Positions 44,901 through 57,648 of a stretch of 64,000 nt of DNA are shown here, in pieces. The notes beneath the pieces were generated by a model, which was not told where the DNA came from, did no database searches, and was given only the letters and a program-made list of their open reading frames with translations. Position 1 is the first letter of the stretch; the number at the start of each line of letters is the position of its first letter. This DNA is from Clavulina sp. PMI_390 (taxonomy: Eukaryota > Basidiomycota > Agaricomycetes > Cantharellales > Hydnaceae). The DNA is taken from NCBI GenBank assembly GCA_015039315.1, contig WIDE01000017.1:90181-154180 (forward strand), in the 5' to 3' direction. The translations under genes and the position numbers were made by a program.

Positions 44901-47900
44901 CAGAAGCAGACGAAGAGTTCACGTCTCATGAAAATGACCAACAGGACGAGGAGGATAATCAGCTTGCTGCTGAGATGGAGGCGGATGAGGCGGATTCTGA
45001 CGACGGCGAGCTGAATGCCCTTGAGCAGGATGCTGACATCCCACTCGAGGAGCTTCTGAAACAGTATGGCTATGTCCCACGGGAAGAGGGCGATGAAGAT
45101 GACGATGGTGATGAGGCTGACGAAGACGATGATGGGGCCGACGTTGATGGTGAACTGGGACAAAATGACGATGCCACCGATCCTCCTATCGAGAATGATT
45201 CCCCAGATCCTGATATCCCCCCCACGCCTGACACAAAACTCGCATCCTCCGAAGCCCCCTCACCATCTCACATCGACACCACCATCACCAATGATACGCT
45301 CACCCTTCCACCCAACGGTTCTCCAGTACCTGTTGTCAGCAAAGTTCCATCACCTTCCCTTAACTCGACTGAGCTTGAGCCGGCTGCCATTCCTATGGAT
45401 GTTGATGATACTGTCCCTAAACCTCAGATTGACAATGACGGACCTCCCCTTGACGTCGCCGTCAAAGAGGAGTCAGAGTCAGAAGCAGAATCCGAATCCA
45501 GCGAAGAGGTTAACTCAGACAATGAGCTTCCCTCCTTGGCACAGCTCGTTTCCGTCCAGGAAGATCCGTCCATTGTTAAACCTCCTTTCCTATTGCGAGG
45601 ATCTCTCAGACCATACCAACACGCTGGGCTAGAGTGGCTAGTGAGCTTATACGCCCAAGAACATAACGGCATTCTAGCAGATGAAATGGGGCTTGGGTGA
45701 GTTAACCTCGTTCGATCCCTACTGATGTATCGTTGATGACGGTGTATTCTACAGCAAAACGATTCAGACCATTGCACTACTCGCGTGGTTGGCTTGTGAG
45801 AAAGGCATATGGTATGTCTGATCTCATACTGGTGCTTTTCTGCTGACACCAATCCCTTGTGAACTCGTATTCTTTAAGGGGCCCTCATCTTATCGTTGTT
45901 CCTACCAGCGTTCTCAAGAACTGGGAAATGGAGTTTAAGAAATTCCTTCCGGGCTTCAAGATCATGTCCTACTATGGTACAGTGCGCGAGCGGAAAGAGA
46001 AGCGGCATGGATGGAAAGGCCAGAACGCCTTCCACGTCTGCATCACATCCTACAACTTGATCTTGACGGATCAGCATATTTTCCGCCGCATGCCTTGGGT
46101 CTACATGATTCTCGATGAAGCTCATAACATCAAGAATTTCAAGTCCCAGCGGTGGCAAGACTTGTTTACGTTCCGACCTCATCGACGTCTCCTGTTGACT
46201 GGAACCCCGCTTCAAGTATGTCGCTTTCCCTTAGCACCGGTGCCCTTGGGATAATATCTTTGCTTGTAGAACAACTTGATGGAACTCTGGGCCCTGATGC
46301 ACTTCCTGAACCCTGTAGATGCTGTTGGTTATCGTGCCGACTTTGCGGATTGGTTCTCGAGTAAGTACTTGTTCTGATTGCAGACAAGGCTATTGTGGCT
46401 TACGCTCTCACCATAGAACCTATGGACCGTGCACTCGAGGATGGGAGAGAGCGCGACGATGAGAATCAGGAACGTGTCACCAAGCTCCACACCATGCTCC
46501 GGCCATATCTTCTCCGAAGAATGAAGGCTGATGTCGAGAAAGAACTTCCCGCAAAGTACGAACACCTCGTATACTGCAAACTCTCCAAGCGACAACGCTT
46601 CTTGTATGATGAGTTCATGGCCCGATCGGAGACGAAAGAGATTCTATCTTCGGGCAATTTCCTCAGTGCGTAGCCTCGACCCTCCGTTCTTCTGCTGGTA
46701 CTGAAGATTCGTGCACATGTTGATACATAGGCGTCGTCAATTGCTTGATGCAGTTGCGGAAAGTTTGTAACCATCCTGACCTGTTCGAGGTTCGACCCAT
46801 TGTTACATCCTTCGCTATGCGGGAATCCGCTGTTGCCGACTTTGAGGACAAGGAGCTTTTGATTCGACGGCACCTGTTAGCCTCTTCTCCTTTCGATGGT
46901 ATTCATCCCGCTTTCTCTCAGATCACATCACACGAGCACCTCTCCTTCAATGCCTCAACCGCTCGCCGACTGCTTGATGGGTCCTCACATCTCCCAGGCG
47001 CGAAGGACCTGCCTGGCGAACCTCCACCGCGCGATTTCCGCACTATTGACGGCTTCCGTCGATGGTCTGACCACCAGAAATCCGAGGCCAAATACGGACG
47101 TTGGCGCCACATTACATATCTTAACCGTCAGCGATGCGCTGTGCGACCATTATACGGCAGCGAAATCCTCACTACCCTCGCCTCTATCGCAACCTCTCGC
47201 CAACGCCTCTTTGGACAAACTTCGTCCCCTCATCCTCACTACATGGAGACGACGAGCATGCTCCTTGGTGCTGTCAAATCATATCGGCAGCGAACTGATT
47301 CCGTGCATCCCCTCATCAACACATTTGCATTTGCCACTCCCCCTGTCGTAGCCCGCGATATATCATCCCTTATCCTGCGCGCGGTTGAACAGCCAGTTGC
47401 CGAATTGGCAGCAGACCCCAATTTTGACATCCTCCACCTCCCAGCCGTCAAACTTCAAATTGCCTTCCCTGACCGATCACTCCTGCAGTATGACTGTGGC
47501 AAATTGCAACAGCTCGATGCGCTCCTCAAGGAGCGAAAGGCAGGAGGCCACCGTGCGCTCATCTTCACGCAGATGACCAAAGTGCTCGATATCCTCGAGA
47601 TCTTCCTCAATTTCCACGGGTATCGCTACCTTCGCCTCGACGGCTCGACAAAGATTGAAGATCGCCAAAAGATCACGCAGCGATTCAATATGGATACGAG
47701 GATTCTGTGCTTTATTTCGTCGTCGCGTTCGGGTGGTGTTGGTATCAACCTTACTGGAGCTGATACGGTGAGGAGACAGTTGTTGATACTATCTGACTAC
47801 TGAGGACCAAGCTGACACCGTTTCTTTCCGCCTGTCTCATTAGGTCATCTTTTATGACTCTGACTTTAACCCCTCTATGGACCGCCAGTGCGAGGACAGG

Positions 47901-48421
47901 TACGTTTTATCAACCCTCCTGTGGCGGATCATTATCTCGCAATTCTCAATATATATTTTCTCCCTTTGTTTTCTAGAGCACATCGAATCGGCCAGATTCG
48001 GGACGTCCATATCTATCGGTTTATCTCCAAGCACACCGTTGAGGAGAGCATGCTTCGGAAAGCGAATCAGAAGCGCTCCCTAGACGACATGGTCATTCGC
48101 GACGGAGACTTTGATTGGCGGAAGATGCTTGTCTCTGACATCCAAATGGAGCAGGCTCTCGATCAGGTTGAAGATGCAGAGGATGCTCAGGCGGCGCGCT
48201 ACGCCGCTGCGGAGATATACCAGGACACGCGCGGTGAACAGCAAGAGTTTGATGAGAGTGGGCCGCTTGTTGCTCGACAGGCTGGTGCGTCTGCTGAAGA
48301 GGGTGCTGCTGAAGAAGATGAGGGTGAGGAAGAGGATGATGGATTGACCGGGCTGGAACGGTATGTGCTGAGAATGGTTGAGGAGGACTGGTCGTATTTC
48401 TCTGAGTGGCGGTTCAAGTGA
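41938..48421 (+). CDS. SWR1: SWR1 chromatin-remodelling ATPase
   Basis: Twelve exons (41938-42129, 42199-42255, 42320-42355, 42422-44122, 44210-45696, 45755-45811, 45879-46215, 46270-46360, 46417-46665, 46731-47767, 47844-47899, 47977-48421) give 1914 aa. The N-terminal 600 residues carry Ser/acidic stretches and RGR-rich tracts. An HSA-like charged helical region spans 43990-44290 (HWTMVAGAEERAAKAEEK ... EHWKNAIR ... EHSAQALQAQR). The Snf2 ATPase has DEMGLGKT (about 1154-1161), PTSVLKNWEMEFKKF, ILDEAHNIKNF, LLTGTPLQNNLMELW, and in the second lobe IFTQMTKVLDILE, LRLDGSTKIEDRQ, SSRSGGVGINLTGADTV, DRQCEDRAHRIGQ. RPIVTSFA after QLRKVCNHPDLFEV is the Swr1 form, with a long insertion between lobes. 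It deposits H2A.Z in chromatin. Confidence 0.92.
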
Positions 48422-48977
48422 TGATTGCCTTCTCCGCTATCGCTATATTTGTATTTTATTGTGCTCTGTCTTTTACTTCACTCCCTGTGTCCATCTTGAT
48501 TCATGTGTGTCTGTTTTTGTGCCTCTATCAATTGGTGTGACGATTCCCTGAATGCGCAAACCAGAGTGTGACTTCGTTGCTGAGAAGGACGGCGAGCGTG
48601 TCGTCGCAGCATCCGACCACCCCCTAAGCTCAACGGAGTCTATCACCGGTCGTGAACGTCGGTGCGGACACTTGCTAAAACGAGACTGAACGCGCCCTTT
48701 GTGAAGTATCGCGCCACCCTCGTGCCGCAACGAGCACCTCGTTTTCCTTACCTCACAAAGCAAAGAAATAGGCCAGATTTAGTCTAATCTTAAGACGACT
48801 CCTGAGGAGTAATTCAAAGGGTTCCTGTGGAAATCAGCGGCTTGACCATCATTCAATCAATTTGACGGGCTGTGGGGGGCGTTAGAGGGAATAAAGCATC
48901 AACTATCTCCGCTCCCTTGCCCACCGTGGATTCCTCCCCCCTTCGCCAGCTCTCTCGCCGCTGCAACCTACCCAACT
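48422..48977. other. intergenic, no gene seen
   Basis: SWR1 3' flank and 5' flank of the Ser-rich ORF. Nothing else is supported. Confidence 0.5.
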
Positions 48978-49409
48978 ATGTCCGCAAAGCTATCGTATGC
49001 CTCCTCCGCGAACCCCTTCGCCATTTTTGGTCCCGCAACCACCGACGCGAAGACCTCGTTCGCACTCTTGAATGAGCTGTTCGCCCCCTCGCCCGCGTCC
49101 AAGGCGAAGAAACACGCTACCCGGACGCTGAGGCTCTCCAAAAAGACCTCGTCTTCCTCCGTCTCCTCCGCACGCAGCACCTCTTCCAGCAGTGATGACA
49201 GTGCCAGCGATAGCGACGAGGACGATGTTGCGCCCCCACCGTACTCCGAGTTCAGCCTCGTGAGCCAGCCGCGCAAGGCGCCATCCCCACCCAAATCCCT
49301 CTCCCCCCTCCAAATGTTGATGGCCGCTCCTCCCCCTCTCACAATATTCGCTCGCTTTGAGAGCATTGCTTCGAGCATGAAGCGCATCCGCGCACCATCC
49401 CCTGCATGA
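48978..49409 (+). CDS. Small Ser-rich protein, function unknown
   Basis: Single-exon ORF of 143 aa. It has an N-terminal FALLNELFAPSPASK motif-like helix, a Ser run (SSSSVSSARSTSSSSDDS), an acidic patch, PPPYSEF, and SPLQMLMAAPPPLTIFARFESIASSMKRIRAPSPA. The next frame (49423-49782) starts MSRPTLRPPPTIPGKGPPLP and reads like the same Pro-rich composition, so the true gene may continue through a frameshift or short intron. No family recognised. Confidence 0.5.
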   Translation: MSAKLSYASSANPFAIFGPATTDAKTSFALLNELFAPSPASKAKKHATRTLRLSKKTSSSSVSSARSTSSSSDDSASDSDEDDVAPPPYSEFSLVSQPRKAPSPPKSLSPLQMLMAAPPPLTIFARFESIASSMKRIRAPSPA

Positions 49410-50499
49410 GAGCCATAGCTCCATGTCGCGTCCAACACTCCGGCCACCACCTACCATACCTGGGAAAGGCCCCCCTTTGCCCTTGCGCAATTCAAATTAC
49501 TCGAAACCATCAGATTATCCCCCATCAGTGCCATCATCAAGGCCACGGGAGGTTTCACTTGTAGAATCAACAGCACTTGCTACTCGATTCATCGTCCTTT
49601 CACGGACACCTTGCCTTGGGGTATTCTACTACCCCTCAAATCACTCCCCCATCTGCCCACATCGGGCATCAAAACTTCCCTTTCATCCAAATTTGGCTGT
49701 CGGCCTCTGTTCCATTTTCGGGACCACCCTCACCTCATCCAAAGCCACACCTCTTTTTGTCCTGGCTACACACTCATTCTAGTCTCCTTTCCTACATCCT
49801 CGCGTCGCAACGCTCATTCCTGAGCCTATGCGCGCGCGTATCTCATCAGTCCAACTCTCGCATACATTCTTTGCCTTTCTTCATCCTCTCTGCCGTTGCT
49901 TCTTGTTGCCAACGGATTACACCATACTACCCCTGCTCCTAATTACCTATTTAACTATTATCTTTATTCGAGCTCTCCTGTACTAGTACGATGCTACATT
50001 TCCAAAAAGAACTCGTTGCCCCTTACCATCCGCACATCGTCCGAACGCTCAGAGGATAGAGAGAGTGAATACCCGCGAGCGCCACTGTCCTCGATGCAAA
50101 CAACGGCTGTGCGACTCATATCAAGTTGAGCCCAACACCGCATTGGGGCACACGACCAGAATAGGCAGACCCACTGTGGGCTGTAAATGCGGTTTACGCT
50201 AGCAAGCTTGTCCACAACGCTGCGTTCAACCATCAAGCAGTCCAATTGGTTATCCAGAAAGTCAGGTTGGACATCCAGATTGACTCGTGCTGTATTTGTG
50301 GCGCCAATCCAGAAGCTTAGTGTCGGTGAGCATTCAATCGCTCGTTGTATGAAATACGCTGTTGTCCTCTCCCCTCACCTGTGCGAGAGTGCATCTTTGA
50401 ACTTTAGCCACTTTGTTGAGTAACCACAACTCTGTCTCAGCCACATCGCCTCCTGCTCTTTCCCAGCCCACACTCCCTACTACGACCACAACCACCACA
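49410..50499. other. intergenic or UTR, no clear gene
   Basis: Holds the Pro-rich ORF 49423-49782, which may be a continuation of the previous gene, and otherwise only unsupported ORFs. Confidence 0.4.
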
Positions 50500-51644
50500 A
50501 TGACCACACCACCACCCCCTAACTGTGTCCTCGTCGACACACTCGACGCCCTAAGTGCCGCTCTGGTCGATATTGTGAGAGCCCAAAGAGTGTCCGCCAA
50601 TCCTGCAGAACCACTCCTCTATGTCGATATTGAGGGAAACGATCTATGCCGGGAAGGCACCGTCTCTCTTGTCCAGATACATCTGCCTAGCATCCGGAAG
50701 ACTCTCGTTATAGACATAACTATTCTGGGAGCAGCGGCATTCTCTCACTCTATTCCACTCCCTCGAGAGTTTGAGTCATATGCTAGTCCTTCATCACCCT
50801 TTTCAAACGATGCTCCTGTGTCTTTGAAAACCATCCTCGAATCGCCTTGGATCCTTAAATGCTTCTTCGACGTCCGAAACGATGCCGATGCGTTATACAA
50901 CATCTATCGCATCTCGATGAACTCTGTCGTCGATCTCCAGATTCTCGAGGTCGCTACGCGCCGCGGAAAGAAGCGCCTGCTCAACGGACTCGCGCGCGCT
51001 ATTCGTACTGATGGAGGGCTCGACGAAGTGACGCTCACGCAGTGGCTCGATGTCAAGATGCGAGGCAAAGCGCTGTTTGGCGCGCGCGATCCCGTTCCTC
51101 CTCCTTCCTCTCCTCTTTCGCCGAGGTCTCCTGCTTCTCCTTCATCTCCTCTTCCTTCTACTACTACTCTGCGCAATCCTGCGTATTATCCTATGCCGCT
51201 TACGCCTCCTTCGTCACCTGAGACGGCGCGCTCGACGACGTCATCGTCAGCTGGCAGCCCTGTCAAGGAGCAGTCGCCAAACTTTGCCATCTTTGATGTC
51301 CGCCCACTTTCTCCCGAACTCCTCGAGTACTCTGTGAACGTAAGGGTTTCCTCTCGTCCCCTTTTCCTCTTATGAACAACACAGTGCTGACGATGATGAG
51401 ACATTTACGAACAGGACGTGATTCATCTTCCGAGACTATGGGCGATCTATGATGCAAAGCTGGACTCCAAATGGCGCGTCAAGACGGAGAATGAGGCAGT
51501 GTGGCGTCTTCAATTGGCGAAACAGGATGTCTACTATGGCAAGAGTGAGTCATTTTGTCTCGCGTTGATCCACTGCGTCATTATGCTATAGTCTAAATTC
51601 CCGCCCTCGCACTAGATGGGAATATGGCTCTTAGCCCGTTTTAG
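50500..51644 (+). CDS. 3'-5' exonuclease (DEDDy, RNase D-like)
   Basis: Exons 50500-51339, 51415-51544 and 51616-51644 give 332 aa. Exo I is YVDIEGNDLCREGTVSLVQIH with Asp and Glu, Exo II is KCFFDVRNDADALYN with Asp, and Exo III is YSVNDVIHLP, matching Y-x3-D. This is the fold used by RNase D, WRN-exo and Egalitarian-type proteins, which degrade RNA or DNA from the 3' end with two metals. A Ser/Pro-rich insertion (residues about 210-270) sits before Exo III. The TTG-extended upstream ORF was rejected in favour of ATG 50500 after a Thr-rich stretch. The last small exon (KNGNMALSPF) was inferred from splice sites. Confidence 0.8.
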
Positions 51645-52078
51645 CTCTCTCGGATAGGAATTTGGACTCTCTCTACCCACCCTCCCTGCTTGCTTGCTTG
51701 CTTATCAGCCTTTGACGGGCATCAATGTAATCATCTGATCAGAGTGCATTTTTTTTCTTGTTCTATACTAGCGAAGAACCCCCAGTGTTTTCTATTGACG
51801 GATACTCAATGATTAATGTGGACTTGATACCATGACCTTTTTGCTCAATTGAAGTCAATCGCAGAGCATAAAGCGTGATTGCTTACTTCAGCCCTTCGTC
51901 ACTCGGTCGGCGATGAGTTCACCCGGGTACCCCATACCACCACTGACGTGCTTTCGCCCCAGTCGTCATCTTCATCAACGCGTGGATCTATGACCTTGTC
52001 TTGAGCTCTAGAGCACTGTTCCTGCTACACGCGTCTCCAAAGCCCTGCTTAGTCTGAGGATTCTTGCCTTCCATAAGG
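51645..52078. other. intergenic, no gene seen
   Basis: About 430 bp between the exonuclease and hydrolase genes. Nothing supported. Confidence 0.5.
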
Positions 52079-53213
52079 ATGATGAAGCGTGTCGTCATTC
52101 ATGGACCCCGAAGCTGGAGCTCTCTGGCTGTCTGGTGGTTCGTAAAGCTATTCCTTCCTCTCATCGTCAAAAAGCCAGCCGCCCCGGCGCCCAAAGGCCC
52201 CCAGATCTGGGAACTCCCACCGCCTCGGCTGAAGAGATCGATCGACTCCGGGGCCGTCCTGCTCAGTGAATGGAAAGAAGAGACGACAGGGTGGACGATC
52301 CCGGTCCTTCGAGCCAAACCTCGAGAGTCAGAGCCGGCTAAGAGAGCGCTCCTTTATTTCCATGGAGGGAGCTTTCACCTTGGTATTACGGGTTCGCATT
52401 GGACTTGGCTTGCATGGCTTTCTGAAAAGCTCGATGCGGATGTTTATGCTGTCCCGTATCCGCTCGCTCCGTTGAATACTGCTATGGAGGTAGGTGGCTT
52501 TTTGCTTGAGATAGAGGAAACTTGATCTGAAGATGTCACTTGAATGCTGCCCTCTCTTAGGTGATACCACAGCTGGTGGAAATTCATAAATCCCTCTTGA
52601 AGCACGTAGCGAATCAGGAAGTTATCTGGGGAGGCGATAGGTATGGTGTTTCCTAATTGGCAAACACGCGAAGGGCTGAGATTGTTGCTAATATAAATTT
52701 CTCAGCGCTGGTGGTGTAATTTCAATTGGTCTTGGCTACGCCGTCCATCAGGCTGGGGTCCCACTTCCTCATCAAATCATTGCCATATCCCCTGGCACCA
52801 CTGTCCTGCAGTACAAACCTTCAGCAGAGATCGACAAGATCAGACCACTCGACTCAATGCTAACACCCGAAGGGGCGGCTAAAGGGCGGCGCATGTGGGT
52901 TGGGCTTCCTCCCGATAGCACGGCTCCGGTCCCGGAATCCGTCTTGAGCGACGCGAGCATCAATCCAATTGTGGGCGATCCGGTCGTGTTCAAGGATGCG
53001 GGAACGCAGGTCATCGTCACTAGTGGAACGTGGGATACGCTTCACCCATACGTGTATGATTTTGTTGAGAAGCTCGATAAGGCTGGAGGGCCTGCCGTAT
53101 ATATTGAGGGACCCGAGCAGTTGCATGTGTTCCCCTTGACTCGGGCCCTTACTAGGGAGGGCGCAGAAGCAGCCGATGCAATAGTCGAGGCCGTACTTGC
53201 ATACTCTACGTAA
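52079..53213 (+). CDS. Alpha/beta hydrolase, HSL family (esterase/lipase)
   Basis: Exons 52079-52489, 52561-52640 and 52706-53213 give 332 aa. It has a hydrophobic N-terminal anchor (LAVWWFVKLFLPLIV), the oxyanion motif YFHGGSFHLG with HGG at 95-97, the nucleophile elbow GGDSAGG with Ser164 (split over an intron), the catalytic Asp near 274 in SGTWDTLHP, and His304 in QLHVFP. These are hallmarks of the hormone-sensitive-lipase family (alpha/beta hydrolase fold 3). The substrate is unknown. ATG 52079 was chosen; an upstream TTG is unlikely. Confidence 0.88.
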
Positions 53214-53427
53214 TTATTCCATGCTTGTGTCGGCCCCGCCTGGTTGCATTTCTCTTCAGGAGAGACCCAATTTCGCCAGAATGGGACAAGCGAAATGTGG
53301 GCAGTCGCGAGTGACTGTCACTGTCACAAACCGACAGACCGCGACTTGAAACGCTATTCATATTAGGTTTGAGCCGTTCTCCTTCACGACCTCGCACTTC
53401 ACACTTGGACATTATCTCTAGCGATTA

Positions 53428-54878
53428 ATGGTTATGTCCGACCGTGCTCGAAAGAATCCGTTTCACTCTGCGCGCGACCAGGTCGTTGGACGTGGGCCAC
53501 ACCAGGTGCCTCCAGCTTGGGCTCATAATCATCACCAGCAACAGCGAAGAGGACAAGCGGCTCAACCCCCGCGTGTCTTCCGAGCCTATGAGACTCGGAT
53601 ACCCGTTGATGCACTGCCCCCTGGAACGAGGAAAGTCAGATTGGAGGACGCCGAAGGGTAAGCCAGAGACTCTGCCCCGCACCGCTGCTCGTGGCCGCCT
53701 CATGTCGCGGTGTGGCGTTGGACTCGCATATCTGACGCAATTCCATGGAACATAGGAGTACGATCCTCATTGAGAACCTTCCTCTCGACACCGAGCCTCA
53801 AGACTTATTGGTGTGTAACCCGCTTCCGTCAGTTGTCTCAGCCTGTCTCATCCAGCTGCTTCTGTAGGAACTATTTTCTTCTAAAGTATGCCCAAAAAGC
53901 CGTCTCGACCCCCTCCACGTGACCCACTGGCTGCCCCCTGTTCTAGGTCGGTCCAGTGGAGAGCCACGACATTCTGTACAACAACAGGGTACATCCTATC
54001 CACCTCGAGCCATCCTAAGCAAGCTCAGCAGTTTTGATTCATTTTTTAAAGGGTGTATCGAAAGGAATCGCTCTCTTGACTTTTATCCATCGAGAACATG
54101 CTTTCATGGCCCGTAAAGTGAGAATTCGCCCTCTAGATCTGTATTCTTTTGGATCGTCCCTCATCACCCGCCGGCCGTTTCACAGATGTTTCACGGACAA
54201 CTCATTGACTCTAGTATGTATCTTCTCTGCTGAGGAGTCTATGTCTGCAATCCAATGAACACATGTCTCACCCGCTCCAAAAGACCGACCGATGCGTATC
54301 AGAGTAGTGATGGACATCAACAATATCCCAGAGCCCACTGCCCCGATCTCGAATATACAACCTATCGCAGGACCATCTAACGCCCCTATGGCTGTGCCGA
54401 TCCAAGCTCGTGTCGAGGGTGCCAAGAATCCAAATTTCCGACAGAAACCTGCCGCTTCACCAAACGGAGATTTGGCGAGCCGTGTGGCACCACTACCCCT
54501 CCATGCGCGTATTGGTCCCGCCGTAACCAGCAATAAATCAAGCCGCAAGGTTTCTGGCACCCCCTCCACTCCACGCATAACTGGCACGAGGTGTGTTACG
54601 ATGCATATATTGCGTTAACCTCGCGCTGACTTCATGCCGAAACAATGCGTTGATGAAACCCCGACAGCTCCGCTGAGGCTCCTTCCGCTGATCGCCCTGG
54701 TAGGAAGCGACCTAAAAAGGGACCAAGACGATTGGCCAAAGGAACCCTGGCTCAGGCTACCAAGAACGCGGCGTCTGGGAAGTGGACGCTTAAGAAGAAG
54801 ACTGCCACTGAGCTCGATGCCGAGATGGATGAGTGGAGATCGGCGGAGAATACGGCTGTACCTGCTCCAGCCACCTAG
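53428..54878 (+). CDS. RRM mRNA export factor, ALY/REF/Yra1-like
   Basis: Seven exons (53428-53657, 53756-53810, 53947-53988, 54052-54117, 54186-54213, 54284-54590, 54668-54878) give 312 aa. An RGG-poor basic N-terminus is followed by an RRM: STILIENLPLDTEPQDLL (RNP2 region), GPVESHDILYNNR, GVSKGIALLTFIHREHAF (RNP1 region), and MFHGQLIDSNRPMRIRV. The C-terminus has a basic spacer (RKRPKKGPRRLAKG) and the short acidic motif KKTATELDAEMDEWRS, which looks like the UAP56/Sub2-binding end of ALY/REF and FoP proteins. It couples transcription and mRNA export in the nucleus. Confidence 0.8.
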
Positions 54879-55367
54879 TTTGCATTTATTCCGGGACTGA
54901 CATCTTGACCTTCGACGCTCGCATACTATAGTAGCGCGAACGAAACCAGTATGCGCCATCGATATAATACTCTCTCCACCACTCGCAACAAAGCATACGA
55001 TCGAATAATTAACACTTAATAAATGCTCTAGATCTAGGGGAGCACGCTGTCCATCCCAGATCAAGAGAAATACACCCTTTTGATGGAAGTCTTCTCGATA
55101 TCGCGATTTACGGTGCCTGAATATTTGACCATGACCACAGGGGAGTTGTTTCGGATATAAGGTTTAGTGGGAGGACAGACACTCGTCAAGGCGATCGGGG
55201 TCAATAGATCTCATTTAACGACGCTGGGATTATAAGAATGCTTGTACACAACAGGGAGTAAAAAGGGGGATTGCTCTTTATTAAGTGCTAGTAATATCTG
55301 GATTCCGTGACAAGACGGGAAGAGGCATGTCGATGCAAATCGGTCAATGGGAATCAACGGAAAACGC
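54879..55367. other. intergenic, no gene seen
   Basis: 3' flank of the export factor gene and start of the accessory region. Nothing supported. Confidence 0.4.
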
Positions 55368-57648
55368 TCAACAACATGGCGAAACAGCAAATGAAGAACT
55401 TACAAGGGAATAATGATAGCTGCAGTCTCGATCGAAATAAATCACAGGGGGGAATACGAACGCAGCCAGAACCATCTCAAAGAATTTCGGCCTGTCAAAC
55501 CAGCAGTAGTGACGGCCGTAATAAGTCGCAAATATCGGCAATAGTTGATCATGAACCTGCTCGCAATGGATGGACAATTTCTCAACTTGGCTAGCCTTAT
55601 CTTGGAATCCTTCTGCAGCTTCCTGGGATATCCGGCCTCTTCGACGTTGTGACCTCTGGCTCTTGATGATACGTACGAGATTCCTCTTCCTCTGGAAAAT
55701 ATCTCTGAGATTCAGGAGCCCCCTCATGTCAGAACTATAGACCCGACATATGATGCGAAGGAAAATATCGGACCTCTAGACGTTCCATAAGCTGGACTTC
55801 AAGGGGTCCATCGTGGCACGACTCGGTGGTGACCTCGCGATTCGTTACGATTGTTGTCATGGGCAGGCATTGTATCGGCTGCTTCTAACAGTCAGCAGGA
55901 GCTTCATTTCAAGTTGCCCACTTACTGGGTCACGAAAGCCGGACAAAAGCAGTGTTGAGATCGGGAGCGATGGGTATGCGTGCAGTCTGTTGACGTTCAG
56001 CGGGTAAGGCCTATTGCCCTTCATGAGACTGTCAAGTAGCTCACAAGGATAGAACCGCAATGTTACACACTGTGAGATAAAGAGCATAAGACAGGGTACG
56101 AGAGGTACACTATAGAACAGGAATCACCAGCCCCTAGAGGGATCCCAAAACAAGCAGTCAAGAACGGTGATTTGCCCCACATGCTCTTATATCGCGAAAG
56201 GGATTAGCTTTTACTTCTTTTCATCACATGCACAGATGGGCGGGATATATATGCTTACCCCTTGGAACGCGATATACCAGGCTCTTCATACAAATGATTC
56301 AGACGACACAAGCTGATTTGTCTGCATCAAGGAGACGCACAATTTCAGCGAATATGACAGGACGACGTGGCTGGTTTCTAGATTCGCTTTAGGTTTTCTA
56401 TGGAGTCACCGACACGATCCAGGGTGAGACGCCTATCAGAACGGGCAATCGGGAAGACATGCCACTCACCGTCTCCCCTCTTTTTTTCGGCTGGTTTGAA
56501 ATATGGTGCCATAGAATAGAATAAATCCAAGGCCCTCTGTGATGACTGCTATTGAATTGTGGACTTTGAGTAGAGGTGAACTCAGTTTGCCGATAGTGGG
56601 TTTGGATCCGAACGATTTGTAGGTAGCATGCACCACAAACGTCATCACCCCTTTTGCGGGATCGATTCAGTTAGTAGTCGAATAGGGTAAAGGATGACAT
56701 AATGTAAACACGACTTGCCAAGTTCAGACGCTGTGAGCATATGGATCACGAGGGCAATGAGCCCTGAATGGAACACTGGATTGGCACCACGCTGTCATTG
56801 ATGGATGTGTCAAATATTGCGTTGGGGGGAACTTACAAGATGCGACAACAAGTCCCAAGAAGCATGAGACAATGGAGCGTGAAATGATCTAATGGCGCGG
56901 GCAGCCGGTGTCAACCGTAGAACGTTCTACAGCATAATGGGGCTGCTCACAGCTGGAATCATCACTAAGGTATATCTCCTATGAGAAAAGAAAATTCACT
57001 ACTCGCGTTCGACCACGAGGTTGTGAGAAGTAGCACAAACTGAGCGACAGTCCCGTGCGTCAAGTTCCCGTCGTGAAATCCAACGATGAGCCAACGGTAA
57101 ACGGCCTCCCCAAGAAATGCACTATCTTGCATGATTTAGACAAATACGACTCAGGGAGGGGCAGTTTATGGGTTGCACGACAACTCACAGGCTAATAAGA
57201 GTGTAGAGGCTGGGAACGACCAGTGAGTGTGTGATCGTGATGAAAAATGATCAATAATAGACTTACAATACACCATTCACCTAGACTCCGACGGAGTTCC
57301 GGTCAGCTTTCGCCGGATGGAAATCGTTGCACTTGGGCAGACACGAGGATCAGAAGAAAGCGAACACACTATGAGAACAGCCAGCTTTTGCTCCTTCCAA
57401 AACCGATGAGAGTATACGGCGACCTGGACAGTGACAATGCCCATTGCACTTTAGAAACGATGAGGATACCATGGAGAGCCTTGATGTTTTTGGAGCATCA
57501 GCAAGACTCACATTGCCGCGAATATGAGCCCCAGAAAGACAGCCGCTTTTGGAGGTAGCGCAAGCTCATATCCACAGGGTTCAGAAGGGTATGAAATCTC
57601 CTGAGAGCGATGAAGAACTAGTTCAACGCCCTTTGGCGCCGCGACCAT
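55368..57648 (-). pseudogene. Membrane-protein family copy A, degenerate
   Basis: Read on the minus strand, exon-like blocks match copies B and C in order: start MVAAPKGVELVLHRS at 57648; IAMGIVTVQVAVYS; LGEAVYRWLIVGF; IISRSIVSCFLGLVVAS; PVFHSGLIALVIHMLTASEL; KVHNSIAVITEGLGFILFYG (56530 region); RAWYIAF; FLTACFGIPLGAG; LHAYPSLP...LLLSGFRDPV; REVTTESCHDGPLEVQLMER; and NLRDIFQRKRNL. Most blocks are hydrophobic, so it is a multi-TM protein of unknown function. An in-frame TGA at 56286-56288 breaks the block where C reads STPRAWY. The intron after TASEL starts with GC (56718) where C has GT. The family is not recognised. Confidence 0.5.
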
